Source of the DNA: Nocardioides alkalitolerans DSM 16699 | GTDB taxonomy: Bacteria > Actinomycetota > Actinomycetes > Propionibacteriales > Nocardioidaceae | Assembly (NCBI RefSeq): GCF_000426525.1 | Contig: NZ_AUFN01000010.1 | Span: 620,001 to 684,000, forward strand | Length of the DNA stretch: 64,000 bases | Direction: 5' to 3' | Shown here: piece after piece, positions 8,503 through 17,841 of the stretch | How the letters are laid out: each line of letters opens with the position of its first letter | Numbering within the stretch: the stretch's first letter is position 1 | Position numbers and translations under genes: made by a program | Notes under the pieces: model-generated | Seen by the model: only the letters and a program-made list of their open reading frames with translations | What the model was told of the DNA's origin: nothing | Database searches by the model: none

Positions 8503-8508
8503 CATAAT
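8503..8508 (+). promoter_or_regulatory. CATAAT -10-like box for ctaE
   Basis: CATAAT, in an AT-richer patch of a very GC-rich stretch, ends 7 nt before the GTG at 8516. If it is the -10 box, transcription starts about at that GTG, and the ATG at 8507, which overlaps the box, could not be the start. Confidence 0.45.
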
Positions 8509-8515
8509 GGCGCCC

Positions 8516-9175
8516 GTGGCGACAGTTTCAGCAGCGATCCCGGCCTCCCGTCTGCGGGGGCAGCACGGCCGTCCCGACATGGTCAGCGTAGGAACGATCA
8601 TCTGGCTCTCCAGCGAGCTGATGTTCTTCGCGGCCCTGTTCGCGGCCTACTTCACCATCCGCGCAGCGGAGGTCGACCTGTGGGCACAGGAGACGACGCA
8701 TCTCAACGTCCCGTTCGCCGCGGCGAACACGACGATCCTGGTGCTGTCGTCCTTCACCTGCCAGATGGGCGTCTTCGCCGCCGAGCGCTCGGCCGCCAAG
8801 GGCGGTCCGAAGGTGGGCCGGAGCGGGTCGCTCCTCCAGGTCGGCGAGTGGGGCATGCGTGAGTGGTTCATCCTCACCTACCTCATGGGCGCGGTCTTCA
8901 TGGCCGGCCAGGCGCTGGAGTACACGGAGCTCGTCCACGCCGGACTGACGATGCAGAGCTCGGCCTACGGGTCGATGTTCTACCTGACCACCGGGTTCCA
9001 CGGGATCCACGTGGCGGGCGGGCTCATCGCCTTCCTCCTCGTCCTCGGGCGCACCTACCTGGCGCGCCGGTTCACCCACGAGCAAGCGGTCTCGGCGATC
9101 GTCGTGTCGTACTACTGGCACTTCGTCGACGTCGTGTGGATCGGGCTGTTCGCCACGATCTACCTGATCATGTGA
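8516..9175 (+). CDS. ctaE: Cytochrome c oxidase subunit III (aa3 type)
   Basis: A 219-residue polytopic protein (about five transmembrane helices) with actinobacterial CtaE signatures: [57 protein letters not shown] and [19 protein letters not shown]. It is part of the aa3 oxidase that joins the bcc complex in a supercomplex in the cytoplasmic membrane. The qcrCAB genes follow after 76 nt. The start is either GTG 8516, favoured by the CATAAT box, or ATG 8507, which adds three residues (MAP). The gene is intact and of normal length. Confidence 0.93.
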   Translation: MATVSAAIPASRLRGQHGRPDMVSVGTIIWLSSELMFFAALFAAYFTIRAAEVDLWAQETTHLNVPFAAANTTILVLSSFTCQMGVFAAERSAAKGGPKVGRSGSLLQVGEWGMREWFILTYLMGAVFMAGQALEYTELVHAGLTMQSSAYGSMFYLTTGFHGIHVAGGLIAFLLVLGRTYLARRFTHEQAVSAIVVSYYWHFVDVVWIGLFATIYLIM

Positions 9176-9251
9176 CCGCTTCGCCCACTGCGGCCTGGAC
9201 CGTCCGCACCGCCCGACTGAATCGACCCGGACCAGAACAAGGGACATCACG

Positions 9252-10133
9252 TTGCGTTTCCTGAACCGCTCCGCCGGCCGGATCTCCCGCCACCGGCGAG
9301 GACCCGTGGCCGGGCTCCTCGTCCTGCTCCTCGGCCTCGCGCTGACGGGCACGGCGTACGCCGCCTTCGCACCCGCCGGCCAGGCCGAGCAGGCCGTCGC
9401 CGACCAGGAGCTCATCGACGAGGGCCGTGAGCTCTTCCTCGTGGGCTGCGCCTTCTGCCACGGGCAGAACGGCGAGGGCGTCCTCGACGTCCGCGGCAAC
9501 CAGCTCGGCCCCTCGCTCGTCGGCGTCGGCGCCGCCGCGGTCGACTTCCAGGTCGGCACCGGCCGCATGCCGATGGTCCAGCCGGGCCAGCAGAACCCGA
9601 GCAAGAACGTCGCCTACGACGAGCAGGAGACCGAGGCGCTGGCGGCGTACGTCGCCGCCCTCGGCCCCGGTCCCGGCATCCCCGACGAGGAGACCTACTC
9701 CAGCGACTACCTGGACGACCTCTCCGACGAGGAGCGCGACGCCGCCATCAACCGCGGCCAGCAGATCTTCCTCACCAACTGCACCGCGTGCCACAACTTC
9801 AACGGCGCGGGCGGCGCGATGCCCCGCGGCGGCTACGCCCCCGACCTGAAGGGCGTCAGCGAGAAGCACATCTACGAGGCCATGCAGACCGGTCCGTCCC
9901 AGATGGACGTGTTCTCCGACGGCAACATCCCGCCGGAGAACAAGCGTGAGGTCATCGCGTTCCTCAACACGCTCGACGAGGAGCCGGCGTACGGCGGCTT
10001 CACCCTCGGCGGGCTCGGACCGGTGAGCGAGGGCTTGTTCGCCTGGCTCATCGGCATCGGTTCACTCGTCGGCTTCGCGGTCTGGATCGCGGCGCACACG
10101 ACGCGCACCAAGAAGGGCAAGGCACAGGCGTGA
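9252..10133 (+). CDS. qcrC: Ubiquinol/menaquinol-cytochrome c reductase, di-haem cytochrome c subunit
   Basis: A 293-residue fused cytochrome cc. An N-terminal signal/anchor helix (residues ~17-40) is followed by two c-type domains with CAFCH and CTACH haem motifs, and a C-terminal helix (LFAWLIGIGSLVGFAVWI) anchors the protein. In actinobacteria this subunit replaces soluble cytochrome c by passing electrons straight to the CuA of CtaC. The start is TTG 9252 with AAGGGA about 8 nt upstream. The stop overlaps the qcrA GTG (GTGA), so the two are translationally coupled. The haem domains face outside the membrane. Confidence 0.95.
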   Translation: MRFLNRSAGRISRHRRGPVAGLLVLLLGLALTGTAYAAFAPAGQAEQAVADQELIDEGRELFLVGCAFCHGQNGEGVLDVRGNQLGPSLVGVGAAAVDFQVGTGRMPMVQPGQQNPSKNVAYDEQETEALAAYVAALGPGPGIPDEETYSSDYLDDLSDEERDAAINRGQQIFLTNCTACHNFNGAGGAMPRGGYAPDLKGVSEKHIYEAMQTGPSQMDVFSDGNIPPENKREVIAFLNTLDEEPAYGGFTLGGLGPVSEGLFAWLIGIGSLVGFAVWIAAHTTRTKKGKAQA

Positions 10134-11266
10134 GCGACCAGGAGAACCTCCCCGCGCAGGGCCCCGGCCCCGGCACCGACACGACCCCCGGCACCACCGC
10201 GACCGGCAAGGAGGTCGTGGCTCCCGAGCCCGTGGCCCCCGGTCTGCCGGCGCACACGTGGCGCCCGACCGACGTCGACCCCAAGGCCGAGAAGCGCGCG
10301 GAGCGCCAGGTCGCCGGGCTCTTCGTCTTCTCGATGGTCTGCGCCGTCCTCTTCGTCGTCGCCTACTTCAGCTTCGAGATCGGCGACCTCCGCGAGACCG
10401 ACACGTTCATGGGCATGGGGGCGTCGAACCTCTTCCTCGGCCTGACCCTCGGCGGCGTGCTCCTGGGCATCGGCGTCGGCATCATCCAGTGGGCCCGCAA
10501 GCTCATGGCCGACCAGGAGATCGCCGAGCTCCGCCACCCGGCGACGTCCTCCGACGAGGACCGCGCCGTCACCCTCCAGGCGCTCACCGACGGGCTCGAC
10601 GAGTCCGGCATCGGCCGTCGCCCGCTGATCCGCAACACGCTCCTGGGCGCGCTCGGCTTCATGGGTGTCCCCCTGGTCGTCGCGCTGCGCGACCTGGGTC
10701 CGAACGACATGAGCCCCTCGCGCCTCGAGACCACGTTCTGGGAGCCGGGCATGTACGTCGTGCGCGACGTCATCGGCACCAAGATCCACCGCAGCGACCT
10801 CCAGATCGGCGACCTGGTCAACGGCGAGCCCGAGGGCCTCGTGCCCGACGCCGAGGGCCACCTGCCCGCGCCGGTGCTCGCCAACGGCGAGGAGCTGCCC
10901 GAGCTGGAGCACGAGCGGCTGCTCATCGAGAAGACCAAGGCTGCGGTCATCCTCGTCCGCATGTCTCCCGGCGACATCGTGCGCAACCCGGACCGTGAGA
11001 ACTGGGACGTCGACGGCATCGTCTGCTACTCGAAGATCTGCACCCACGTGGGCTGCCCCATCGCCCTCAACGAACAACAGACCCACCACCTGCTCTGCCC
11101 GTGTCACCAGTCGACCTTCGACCTCGCCGACAGCGGAAAGGTCATCTTCGGCCCCGCTGCACGCGCCCTGCCCCAGATGAACCTGGGCGTCGACGACGAG
11201 GGTTACCTGATCGCCATGGACGACTTCGACGAGCCGGTCGGCCCGAGCTACTGGGAGCGTGGCTGA
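10130..11266 (+). CDS. qcrA: Rieske iron-sulfur subunit of the bcc complex
   Basis: A 378-residue Rieske protein with the extended actinobacterial N-terminus: a Pro/Gly-rich head, then three predicted membrane helices (about residues 60-75, 98-118 and 165-185). The C-terminal 2Fe-2S domain has CTHVGC and CPCHQS, giving the Cys/His ligands. It moves one electron from menaquinol to QcrC. GTG 10130 overlaps the qcrC stop; qcrB begins 2 nt after its own stop. All key residues are present. Confidence 0.95.
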   Translation: MSDQENLPAQGPGPGTDTTPGTTATGKEVVAPEPVAPGLPAHTWRPTDVDPKAEKRAERQVAGLFVFSMVCAVLFVVAYFSFEIGDLRETDTFMGMGASNLFLGLTLGGVLLGIGVGIIQWARKLMADQEIAELRHPATSSDEDRAVTLQALTDGLDESGIGRRPLIRNTLLGALGFMGVPLVVALRDLGPNDMSPSRLETTFWEPGMYVVRDVIGTKIHRSDLQIGDLVNGEPEGLVPDAEGHLPAPVLANGEELPELEHERLLIEKTKAAVILVRMSPGDIVRNPDRENWDVDGIVCYSKICTHVGCPIALNEQQTHHLLCPCHQSTFDLADSGKVIFGPAARALPQMNLGVDDEGYLIAMDDFDEPVGPSYWERG

Positions 11267-11268
11267 AC

Positions 11269-12987
11269 ATGAGCACGACGTCACAGGTCGCCGACACCAA
11301 CGGCACCACTGCCGCCAGGGGCGGCAAGCCGAGCAAGGTCGGGGGCGCGGCCCAGTGGGCCGACGAGCGCCTCGGCCTCGCCGGTCTGGCCAAGAAGAAC
11401 CTGCGCAAGGTCTTTCCGGACCACTGGTCCTTCATGCTGGGTGAGATCGCTCTCTGGAGCTTCGTCATCCTCCTCATCACGGGCGTCTTCCTGACGTTCT
11501 GGTTCAACCCGAGCATGGGCGAGATCGAGTACCAGGGTTCTTACGCCCCCCTGCGCGGCAGCTACATCTCCGAGGCGTTCAACTCCTCGCTGACGATCTC
11601 GTTCGACGTGCGCGGCGGTCTGCTCCTGCGGCAGATGCACCACTGGGCGGCCATGCTGTTCATCGCGTCGATGCTCGTGCACATGATGCGCGTCTTCTTC
11701 ACCGGCGCCCACCGCAAGCCGCGCGAGATCAACTGGCTCATCGGCGTCATGCTCCTCGTGCTCGGCACGCTGGAGGGCTTCACCGGCTACTCGCTCCCGG
11801 ACGACCTGCTCTCGGGCACCGGCGTCCGCGCGGCCGACGGCTTCGTGAAGTCGATCCCGGTGGTCGGCACCTACGGCTCGTTCCTGCTCTTCGGCGACGA
11901 GTTCCCCGGCACCGACATCATCCCGCGCCTCTACATCATCCACGTGCTGCTGATCCCGGGCCTGCTGCTCGGCCTCATCGCCGCCCACATGCTGCTGCTC
12001 GTGTACCACAAGCACACGCAGTGGCCCGGACCCGGCCGCACGGAGAAGAACGTCGTCGGCTTCCCGATGCTCCCCGTGTACGCCGCCAAGGCCGGTGGCT
12101 TCTTCTTCATCGTCTTCGGTGTCACCGCGATCATGGGCGGCCTGATGACGATCAACCCGGTCTGGATGTACGGGCCCTACGATCCGTCGAAGGTGACGGC
12201 GGGCTCCCAGCCCGACTGGTACATGGGCTGGCCGGACGGCGCGCTGCGGATCATGCCGGGCCCCGGGTTCGAGTGGCACCTGCTGGGCGTGACGCTCAGC
12301 TGGAACGTCTTCGTCCCGATCATCCTGCTGCCCACGCTGACGATCATCACGCTGCTGCTGCTCCCGTTCATCGAGAGCTGGATCACCGGCGACAAGCGGG
12401 AGCACCATCTGCTCCAGCGCCCGCGCGACGCTCCGACGCGCACGGCGTTCATGGTGGCGCTGATGACGATGTACGGCCTCTTCTGGATCGCCGGAGGCAA
12501 CGACATCATCGCGATCAGGTTCGACCTGAGCATCAACCAGATCACCTACATACTCCGGGTGATGGTGTTCCTCGGGCCGATCATCGCCTTCATCGTCACC
12601 AGACGTTGGTGCATCTCGTTGCAGCGTCACGACCGGGAGAAGGTCCTGCACGGCTACGAGTCCGGCATCCTGGAGCGCTCGCCGGAGGGCGCCTACTCGG
12701 AGCGGCACCAGCCGCTCCCCGCGGGCGACACCTTCACGATCACGCAGCGTGACGGCGACGAGGTCTACACGCTGGAGTCCGAGAAGGACGCCAACGGCGT
12801 GCAGGCTCCGGGCACCCGGGGCCAGCGTCTGCGGGCCCGTCTCTCGGCCTGGTACGCCGGCAGCAACGTCCAGCCGCTCACGCCGGCCGAGATCGAGGAA
12901 GCCCAGCACCACGGCGACCACGGTCACGACGGGCACGAGATCGAGAGCTCGGACGGTCGCGACAACGAGCTGAGCAAGACCGACTGA
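11269..12987 (+). CDS. qcrB: Cytochrome b subunit of the bcc complex
   Basis: A 572-residue cytochrome b with eight or more membrane helices. The haem b ligands are in MHHWAAMLFIASMLVHMM and YIIHVLLIPGLLLGLIAAHM, and the quinol-site PEWY loop appears as PDWY (SQPDWYMGWPDG), the form I recall from other actinobacteria. A long His/Glu/Asp-rich cytoplasmic tail (about residues 450-572) is typical of the phylum. The ATG at 11269 comes 2 nt after the qcrA stop, the last member of ctaE-qcrCAB. A strong hairpin 22 nt after its stop probably ends or attenuates the transcript. This is the target subunit of Q203-type inhibitors in mycobacteria. Confidence 0.95.
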   Translation: MSTTSQVADTNGTTAARGGKPSKVGGAAQWADERLGLAGLAKKNLRKVFPDHWSFMLGEIALWSFVILLITGVFLTFWFNPSMGEIEYQGSYAPLRGSYISEAFNSSLTISFDVRGGLLLRQMHHWAAMLFIASMLVHMMRVFFTGAHRKPREINWLIGVMLLVLGTLEGFTGYSLPDDLLSGTGVRAADGFVKSIPVVGTYGSFLLFGDEFPGTDIIPRLYIIHVLLIPGLLLGLIAAHMLLLVYHKHTQWPGPGRTEKNVVGFPMLPVYAAKAGGFFFIVFGVTAIMGGLMTINPVWMYGPYDPSKVTAGSQPDWYMGWPDGALRIMPGPGFEWHLLGVTLSWNVFVPIILLPTLTIITLLLLPFIESWITGDKREHHLLQRPRDAPTRTAFMVALMTMYGLFWIAGGNDIIAIRFDLSINQITYILRVMVFLGPIIAFIVTRRWCISLQRHDREKVLHGYESGILERSPEGAYSERHQPLPAGDTFTITQRDGDEVYTLESEKDANGVQAPGTRGQRLRARLSAWYAGSNVQPLTPAEIEEAQHHGDHGHDGHEIESSDGRDNELSKTD

Positions 12988-12998
12988 GACCACCACCA

Positions 12999-14291
12999 GT
13001 GGCCTCCACACGACGAGCGCCCGAGTCCTCCACGGACTCGGGCGCTCGTCGTACGCCCGGACCCTTCCGCGGGGTCCTCCGCCGTCGTGGGGGCGACACC
13101 CCTCCCCTCCCCCGCGTCCCCTGGTGGGTCGCCCCGCTCGTCGTCGTGCTGCTGACCCGGGTCGCCGACGCGGTGATGATCGTGCACCTCGGGCGCGACC
13201 AGCTGGCGCTCGCGGTGGGCCAGGGCTTCTACCTCTACGAGCCGGTGCCGGCCGACCCCGGCTACTTCCGCGTCGTCGAGAACTGGGACGGGCAGTGGTA
13301 CCGGACGATCGCCGAGGACGGCTACCCCGGCACCCTCCCCCGCGTCGACGGCGAGGTGCAGCAGAACCCCTGGGCCTTCTTCCCCGCGTTCCCCCTGCTC
13401 GTCCGCGTGCTGATGGTCCTCACGCAGCTGCCCTTCGGGGTCGTGGCGGCCCTCCTGAGCGTCGTGTGCTCGACCGTGGGCCTCGTGCTCTTCCACCGGC
13501 TGGTGGCGCGCTCAGGGGGCACCTTCGTGGCGCTGGTGGCCACCACGGCGCTCAGCGTCAGTCCCGCCGCGTCCATCCTGCAGACGGCCTACAGCGAGGC
13601 GCTCGGGCTGCTGCTCGTCGTGCTCGCGCTCGACGCGATCGCCCGGCGTCGCTACGGCCGGCTGACCGTCGTGGCCCTCGTGCTCTCGCTGGCGCGGCCG
13701 ATCGTGCCCGCCCTGGTGCCCGTGCTGGCCGTGCACGCGTTCGTCCGTTGGCGCAGCGAGGAGGGACTGTCCCGGGCCGAGCTGCGCCGCATCGTCGGGG
13801 CGGGTCTCGTCACCGGGTTGTCGTTCGCGCTCTGGCCGCTCGTGACGGCCCTCGTCACCGGCGAGGCCGACGCCTACTACCTGACGCAGCAGGCCTGGAT
13901 CCTCACCGAGGAGACGGGCTGGCCGTCGTGGGCCTACCAGCTCGTCGGCGGGCACGGCGGGAGCGCCGCCGTCGAGGTCGCGGTCATCGTGCTGCTGGTC
14001 CTGGCGATCACGCTGCAGCCGGCCGCACGGCTGTGGGGGCTCGAGGTGCGGGCGTGGGTGCTCTCGTACGGCGCGTACCTGCTCGTCGCGACGCGCCCCA
14101 CCCCCAGCATCGAGCGGTACGCCGTGCTGTTCCTGGCGCTGTGGTGGCCCTTCCCGAGCCTGGGACGCTCGTGGCCCAGGGTCGCTCGGCTCGCCGTGCT
14201 CCTGGCGGTCGCCGCGGTCGGGCTGGGGCTCCAGTACGAGTGGCTCCGGGAGCACTTCGTGCTCACCCCGGAGCGCCTCGCCTACCCCTAG
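12999..14291 (+). CDS. GT-C (PIG-V-like) integral membrane glycosyltransferase
   Basis: A 430-residue protein with about ten hydrophobic helices. The first extracytoplasmic loop contains ENWDGQWYRTIAEDGYP, the D-x-x-W-Y loop typical of PIG-V/GT-C mannosyltransferases that use lipid-linked sugars, followed by AFFPAFPLLVR. A role in cell-envelope mannosylation is inferred; the acceptor is unknown. The start is uncertain: GTG 12999 lies 11 nt after the qcrB stop with no ribosome-binding site, and a perfect 19-bp hairpin (13010-13052) occupies codons 4-18. A later start would place that hairpin outside the gene, but no good in-frame candidate precedes the first helix. Confidence 0.75.
   Translation: MASTRRAPESSTDSGARRTPGPFRGVLRRRGGDTPPLPRVPWWVAPLVVVLLTRVADAVMIVHLGRDQLALAVGQGFYLYEPVPADPGYFRVVENWDGQWYRTIAEDGYPGTLPRVDGEVQQNPWAFFPAFPLLVRVLMVLTQLPFGVVAALLSVVCSTVGLVLFHRLVARSGGTFVALVATTALSVSPAASILQTAYSEALGLLLVVLALDAIARRRYGRLTVVALVLSLARPIVPALVPVLAVHAFVRWRSEEGLSRAELRRIVGAGLVTGLSFALWPLVTALVTGEADAYYLTQQAWILTEETGWPSWAYQLVGGHGGSAAVEVAVIVLLVLAITLQPAARLWGLEVRAWVLSYGAYLLVATRPTPSIERYAVLFLALWWPFPSLGRSWPRVARLAVLLAVAAVGLGLQYEWLREHFVLTPERLAYP
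13010..13052 (+). terminator. Perfect 19-bp hairpin after qcrB, inside the next ORF
   Basis: Arms 13010-13028 and 13034-13052 are perfect reverse complements with a 5-nt loop and no T-run. The position 22 nt after the qcrB stop is that expected of the operon's terminator, yet it also falls inside the predicted 5' coding part of the membrane glycosyltransferase. Confidence 0.65.
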
Positions 14292-14298
14292 GAGGGGC

Positions 14299-15519
14299 TC
14301 AGAGGGCGGAGGCCTCGGCGTACACCGCCGGGGTGGCGTTCCAGTCGCCGTACCCGTTCTCGAGCGTCATCTGGCGGTCGGTGCCGGTCACCTCGACGAC
14401 GTCGCCGCGCTTGCTGTTCTCGAAGACCCAGCCGGCGTCCTGCGTCGACATGCCCACGCAGCCGTGGCTGACGTTGGCCGAGCCCTGCGAGCCGATCGAC
14501 CACGGGGCCGCGTGGATGAACTCGCCCGAGTTCGTCAGGCGCAGCGCGTACTCGACGTCGCTGATGTTGTAGTACTCCGGGTCGCCGGGGCTGACGCCCG
14601 TCGTCGCGGCGTCCATGGTCTTCGTGCGGAACTTCTCCATCACGACCTTGATGCCGGAGCGCGTCTCGTAGCCCGGCTTGCCGCCGCTGACCGGCATCGT
14701 GCGCACGACCTGCCCGTCGATCGACGACACCATCTGGTGGGCGGCGACGTCGATGCGGTGGATCACCGAGCTCCCGACCTCGAACGCGACCTGGCGGCTC
14801 TCCTGCCCGTAGATGCCTCCCCCGGCCGGCACGCTGTTGACGGCGAGGTCGACGGTGACGGTCGTGCCGGGCTCCCAGTACGTCGCGGGGCGCCAGCGCA
14901 CCTCGGTGTCGCTGTACCAGTGCCACGAGCCCTCCTGGGCCGGCTCGGAGGTCACCGTCATGTGGCGCTCGAAGCTGGCCCGGTCGGTCACCGGGAGGTC
15001 GAACGCCACCACCACGGGCATGCCGACGCCCACGACCTCGCCCGCGAGGGGCGCGACGGAGGCGAAGGTCTGCTCGGCGAGGGTGAGGGCCACGGTCGAG
15101 AACGTGACGTCGGTGGTCTGCTCCCCCGCGGTGGCGGTCACCGAGTACGACGTGTCGGGCTCGAGCAGCGCGGACGCCACCCAGGTCGCCCCGCCCTCGA
15201 GGAGGTCGCCGGCGAGCTCCGCGCCGTCCGCCGTCCGGACGACGACGGTGTCGAGCGCGCCGCCCTGGGCCTCCACGCGCACGACGTGGTCGACCGGGAA
15301 CGGCTCCGTGCCCTCGACGTTGGTGACGATCTGGACGGGATCGCTCGCCGCCTGCTCGCCACCGGCGCCGCCGCCCGCCGTACCCGCGTCGGGCTCGTCG
15401 GACGAGGAGGAGCAGGCGGCGAGCACGCCACCCGCCGCGGCCGCGACGCCCGCGGCGCCGACCAGTCGCACGATCCCCCGTCGGGTGAGGTGGAAGCCCC
15501 CGTGCCCGTTGCTGCTCAT
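14299..15519 (-). CDS. L,D-transpeptidase lipoprotein (Ig-like domains plus YkuD)
   Basis: A 406-residue secreted lipoprotein. Its N-terminus has a Tat-like RR (LTRRGIVRL), a hydrophobic stretch and a lipobox ending in LAAC. Two bacterial Ig-like domains follow (approximately residues 60-250), then the YkuD catalytic domain with IHRIDVAAHQM at its start and the active-site HxxxSHGC motif (NVSHGCVGMS, about residue 350). It makes 3-3 crosslinks in peptidoglycan. The ATG has GGAGGAG 7 nt upstream. It is of the LdtMt2/LppS type; beta-lactam binding is expected from the family. It converges on the membrane glycosyltransferase gene with 7 nt between the stops. Confidence 0.92.
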   Translation of the reverse strand: MSSNGHGGFHLTRRGIVRLVGAAGVAAAAGGVLAACSSSSDEPDAGTAGGGAGGEQAASDPVQIVTNVEGTEPFPVDHVVRVEAQGGALDTVVVRTADGAELAGDLLEGGATWVASALLEPDTSYSVTATAGEQTTDVTFSTVALTLAEQTFASVAPLAGEVVGVGMPVVVAFDLPVTDRASFERHMTVTSEPAQEGSWHWYSDTEVRWRPATYWEPGTTVTVDLAVNSVPAGGGIYGQESRQVAFEVGSSVIHRIDVAAHQMVSSIDGQVVRTMPVSGGKPGYETRSGIKVVMEKFRTKTMDAATTGVSPGDPEYYNISDVEYALRLTNSGEFIHAAPWSIGSQGSANVSHGCVGMSTQDAGWVFENSKRGDVVEVTGTDRQMTLENGYGDWNATPAVYAEASAL

Positions 15520-15576
15520 CGTCGTCTCCTCCGTGCTGGACGGTGCTCGGCGCGGACCGATGGACCCGGGAACGCC

Positions 15577-15613
15577 GAAGGCGCCCGTCGAGACCAGCTC
15601 GACGAGCGCCTTC
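15577..15613 (-). terminator. Terminator after ctaF
   Basis: A 16-bp stem with one mismatch (15577-15592 and 15598-15613) and a 5-nt loop lies about 50 nt after the ctaF stop on the minus strand, before the L,D-transpeptidase gene. Confidence 0.6.
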
Positions 15614-15661
15614 CAGGGTAACGCGGGCGATCCACCGACCGCCCGACCCGACGTGCGGGGG

Positions 15662-16084
15662 TCAGTGCGCGTGCACGCCCCGGTAGTACTCGAACACCCA
15701 GCCGGAGAGGGCCAGGACGCCGAGGCCCATCCCGATGAGGAAGAGCCACCAGCCGAAGATCACGCCGAGCACGAGGACGCCGAACGTCATCGCGCACCAC
15801 AGCGGCCACCAGGAGTACGGCGGGAAGAAGCCCAGCTCGCCCGCGCCGTCGGCGATCTCCGCGTCCTTGAGGTCCTCGGGGCGGTCGTCGAGCTTGCGGG
15901 CCTGGACGGCGAGGTACATCGTCACCATCGCGGCGAGCAGGGCGGTCATGACGAGGGCGGCCGTGCCGGTCCACTCGGGGCCCTCGTCGCTGCTGTCGGT
16001 GACGAACCAGTACGCCGGCGTCACCAGCACGAAGAAGAAGGTGCAGATCGCGAAGATCCAGACCTCTGCGCGCATGGCCTTCAC
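15662..16084 (-). CDS. ctaF: Cytochrome c oxidase subunit IV (actinobacterial)
   Basis: A 140-residue membrane protein with four hydrophobic helices: [17 protein letters not shown], then [17 protein letters not shown], then [25 protein letters not shown] and a last one. The spacing and [15 protein letters not shown] match the actinobacterial subunit IV of the aa3 oxidase. GTG 16084 overlaps the ctaD stop (GTGA); an ATG three codons on is the alternative. It ends the ctaC-ctaD-ctaF operon and is followed by a hairpin terminator. It stabilises the core oxidase. Confidence 0.9.
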   Translation of the reverse strand: MKAMRAEVWIFAICTFFFVLVTPAYWFVTDSSDEGPEWTGTAALVMTALLAAMVTMYLAVQARKLDDRPEDLKDAEIADGAGELGFFPPYSWWPLWCAMTFGVLVLGVIFGWWLFLIGMGLGVLALSGWVFEYYRGVHAH

Positions 16085-17841
16085 TTCTGGTCACCCTTCG
16101 TCGTGTCGTCGTCCATCACGTCGTTGACGTGTGCCTTGCGGCCCTCGACGTCGGGCGCGTCGGCGAACCGACCCTCCCGCTCCGCGTCGTTCTGCTCCAG
16201 CTCGAGCGCGGCGATCTCCGGGTGGTGGAGGTCGAACGCCGGCGACTCGGAACGGATGCGCGGGATCGAGTGGAAGTTGTGGCGCGGCGGCGGCGACGAG
16301 GTCGCCCACTCCAGCGAGCGGCCCCAGCCCCACGGGTCGTCCACCTCCACCTTCGGTCCCTTGGCGGAGACGTAGATGTTGTAGAAGAACGGCAGCATCG
16401 AGGCGCTCAGCACGAACGAGCCGATGGTGGAGATCTGGTTGAGGACGGTGAAGCCGTCGTCGGCGAGGTAGTCGGCGTACCGGCGCGGCATGCCCTCGAC
16501 ACCCAGCCAGTGCTGCACGAGGAACGTGGTGTGGAAGCCGATGAACAGCAGCCAGAAGTGCAGCTTGCCGAGACGCTCGTCGAGCATCTTGCCCGTCATC
16601 TTCGGCCACCAGAAGTAGAAGCCGGCGAACATCGCGAACACCACCGTGCCGAACACCACGTAGTGGAAGTGCGCGACCACGAAGTACGAGTCCGACACGT
16701 GGAAGTCGAGCGGCGGGCTGGCGAGCAGCACGCCGGTGAGACCACCGAAGAGGAACGTCACGAGGAAGCCGATCGACCACAGCATGGGGGTGTCGAACGA
16801 CAGCGACCCGCCCCACATCGTGCCGATCCAGTTGAAGAACTTCACTCCGGTGGGCACCGCGATCAGGAACGTCATGCCCGAGAAGAACGGCAGGTTCACC
16901 GCGCCCGTCACGAACATGTGGTGGGCCCACACGGCGACGGAGAGGATCGCGATGCCGAGCGTGGCGCCGACGAGGCCGCCGTACCCGAAGATCGGCTTGC
17001 GGCTGAAGACCGGGAGGATCTCGGTCACGATGCCGAAGAACGGCAGGGCGATGATGTAGACCTCGGGGTGCCCGAAGAACCAGAACAGGTGTTGCCAGAG
17101 GATCGGGCCTCCGTGGGAGGCGTCGAAGACGTGGGTGCCCAGGGTGCGGTCGGACTCCAGCATGAGCAGCGCGCCGGCGAGGATCGGGAACGCGATCAGG
17201 ACGAGCAGGCTCGTGATCAGCGTGTTCCAGACGAACAGCGGCATCCGGAACATGGTCATGCCGGGCGCACGCATGCAGATGATCGTGGTGATAAAGTTGA
17301 CGCCACCGAGGATCGTGCCGAGGCCGGCCATGTAGAGGCCCATGATCCACATGTCGCCACCGACACCGGGTGAGCGGACCTCGTTGGAGAGCGGCACGTA
17401 GCCGGTCCACCCGAAGCTCGCGGCGCCCTGGGGCGTCAGGAAGCCCGCCGCGGCGATGATGCCGCCGAAGAGGAACAGCCAGAAGCTGAACATGTTGAGC
17501 CGCGGGAACGCCACGTCGGGCGCACCGATCTGCAGCGGCATGATCACGTTCGCGAACCCGAAGAACAGCGGCGTCGCGAACAGCAGCAGCATGATCGTGC
17601 CGTGCATCGTGAACAGCTGGTTGTAGGTCTCGTCGTTCACGACCTGCTGGCCCGGGAAGGCCAGCTCGGAACGGATCACGAGCGCCATGAGCCCGCCGAT
17701 GCAGAACCAGGCGAACGAGACGATCAGGTACATCTTGCCGATGAGCTTGTGGTCGGTCGTCGTCAGGAGACGGACGACCTGCTCACCCAGCGGCTTCTTC
17801 CCGGGGAGAAGCGTTCCGGTTGCGGGAAGGGTGGCGGTCAC
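16081..17841 (-). CDS. ctaD: Cytochrome c oxidase subunit I (aa3 type)
   Basis: A 586-residue haem-copper oxidase subunit with twelve helices expected. Key sites: FTMHGTIM (haem a ligand His), [12 protein letters not shown] (CuB His and the Tyr crosslink), [10 protein letters not shown] (CuB His pair) and [11 protein letters not shown] (haem a and a3 ligands). The C-terminal ~60 residues are a charged cytoplasmic tail. GTG 17841 overlaps the ctaC stop by four bases. Unlike M. tuberculosis, where ctaD lies apart, here it is in the ctaC operon. It carries out O2 reduction and proton pumping. Confidence 0.96.
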   Translation of the reverse strand: MTATLPATGTLLPGKKPLGEQVVRLLTTTDHKLIGKMYLIVSFAWFCIGGLMALVIRSELAFPGQQVVNDETYNQLFTMHGTIMLLLFATPLFFGFANVIMPLQIGAPDVAFPRLNMFSFWLFLFGGIIAAAGFLTPQGAASFGWTGYVPLSNEVRSPGVGGDMWIMGLYMAGLGTILGGVNFITTIICMRAPGMTMFRMPLFVWNTLITSLLVLIAFPILAGALLMLESDRTLGTHVFDASHGGPILWQHLFWFFGHPEVYIIALPFFGIVTEILPVFSRKPIFGYGGLVGATLGIAILSVAVWAHHMFVTGAVNLPFFSGMTFLIAVPTGVKFFNWIGTMWGGSLSFDTPMLWSIGFLVTFLFGGLTGVLLASPPLDFHVSDSYFVVAHFHYVVFGTVVFAMFAGFYFWWPKMTGKMLDERLGKLHFWLLFIGFHTTFLVQHWLGVEGMPRRYADYLADDGFTVLNQISTIGSFVLSASMLPFFYNIYVSAKGPKVEVDDPWGWGRSLEWATSSPPPRHNFHSIPRIRSESPAFDLHHPEIAALELEQNDAEREGRFADAPDVEGRKAHVNDVMDDDTTKGDQK

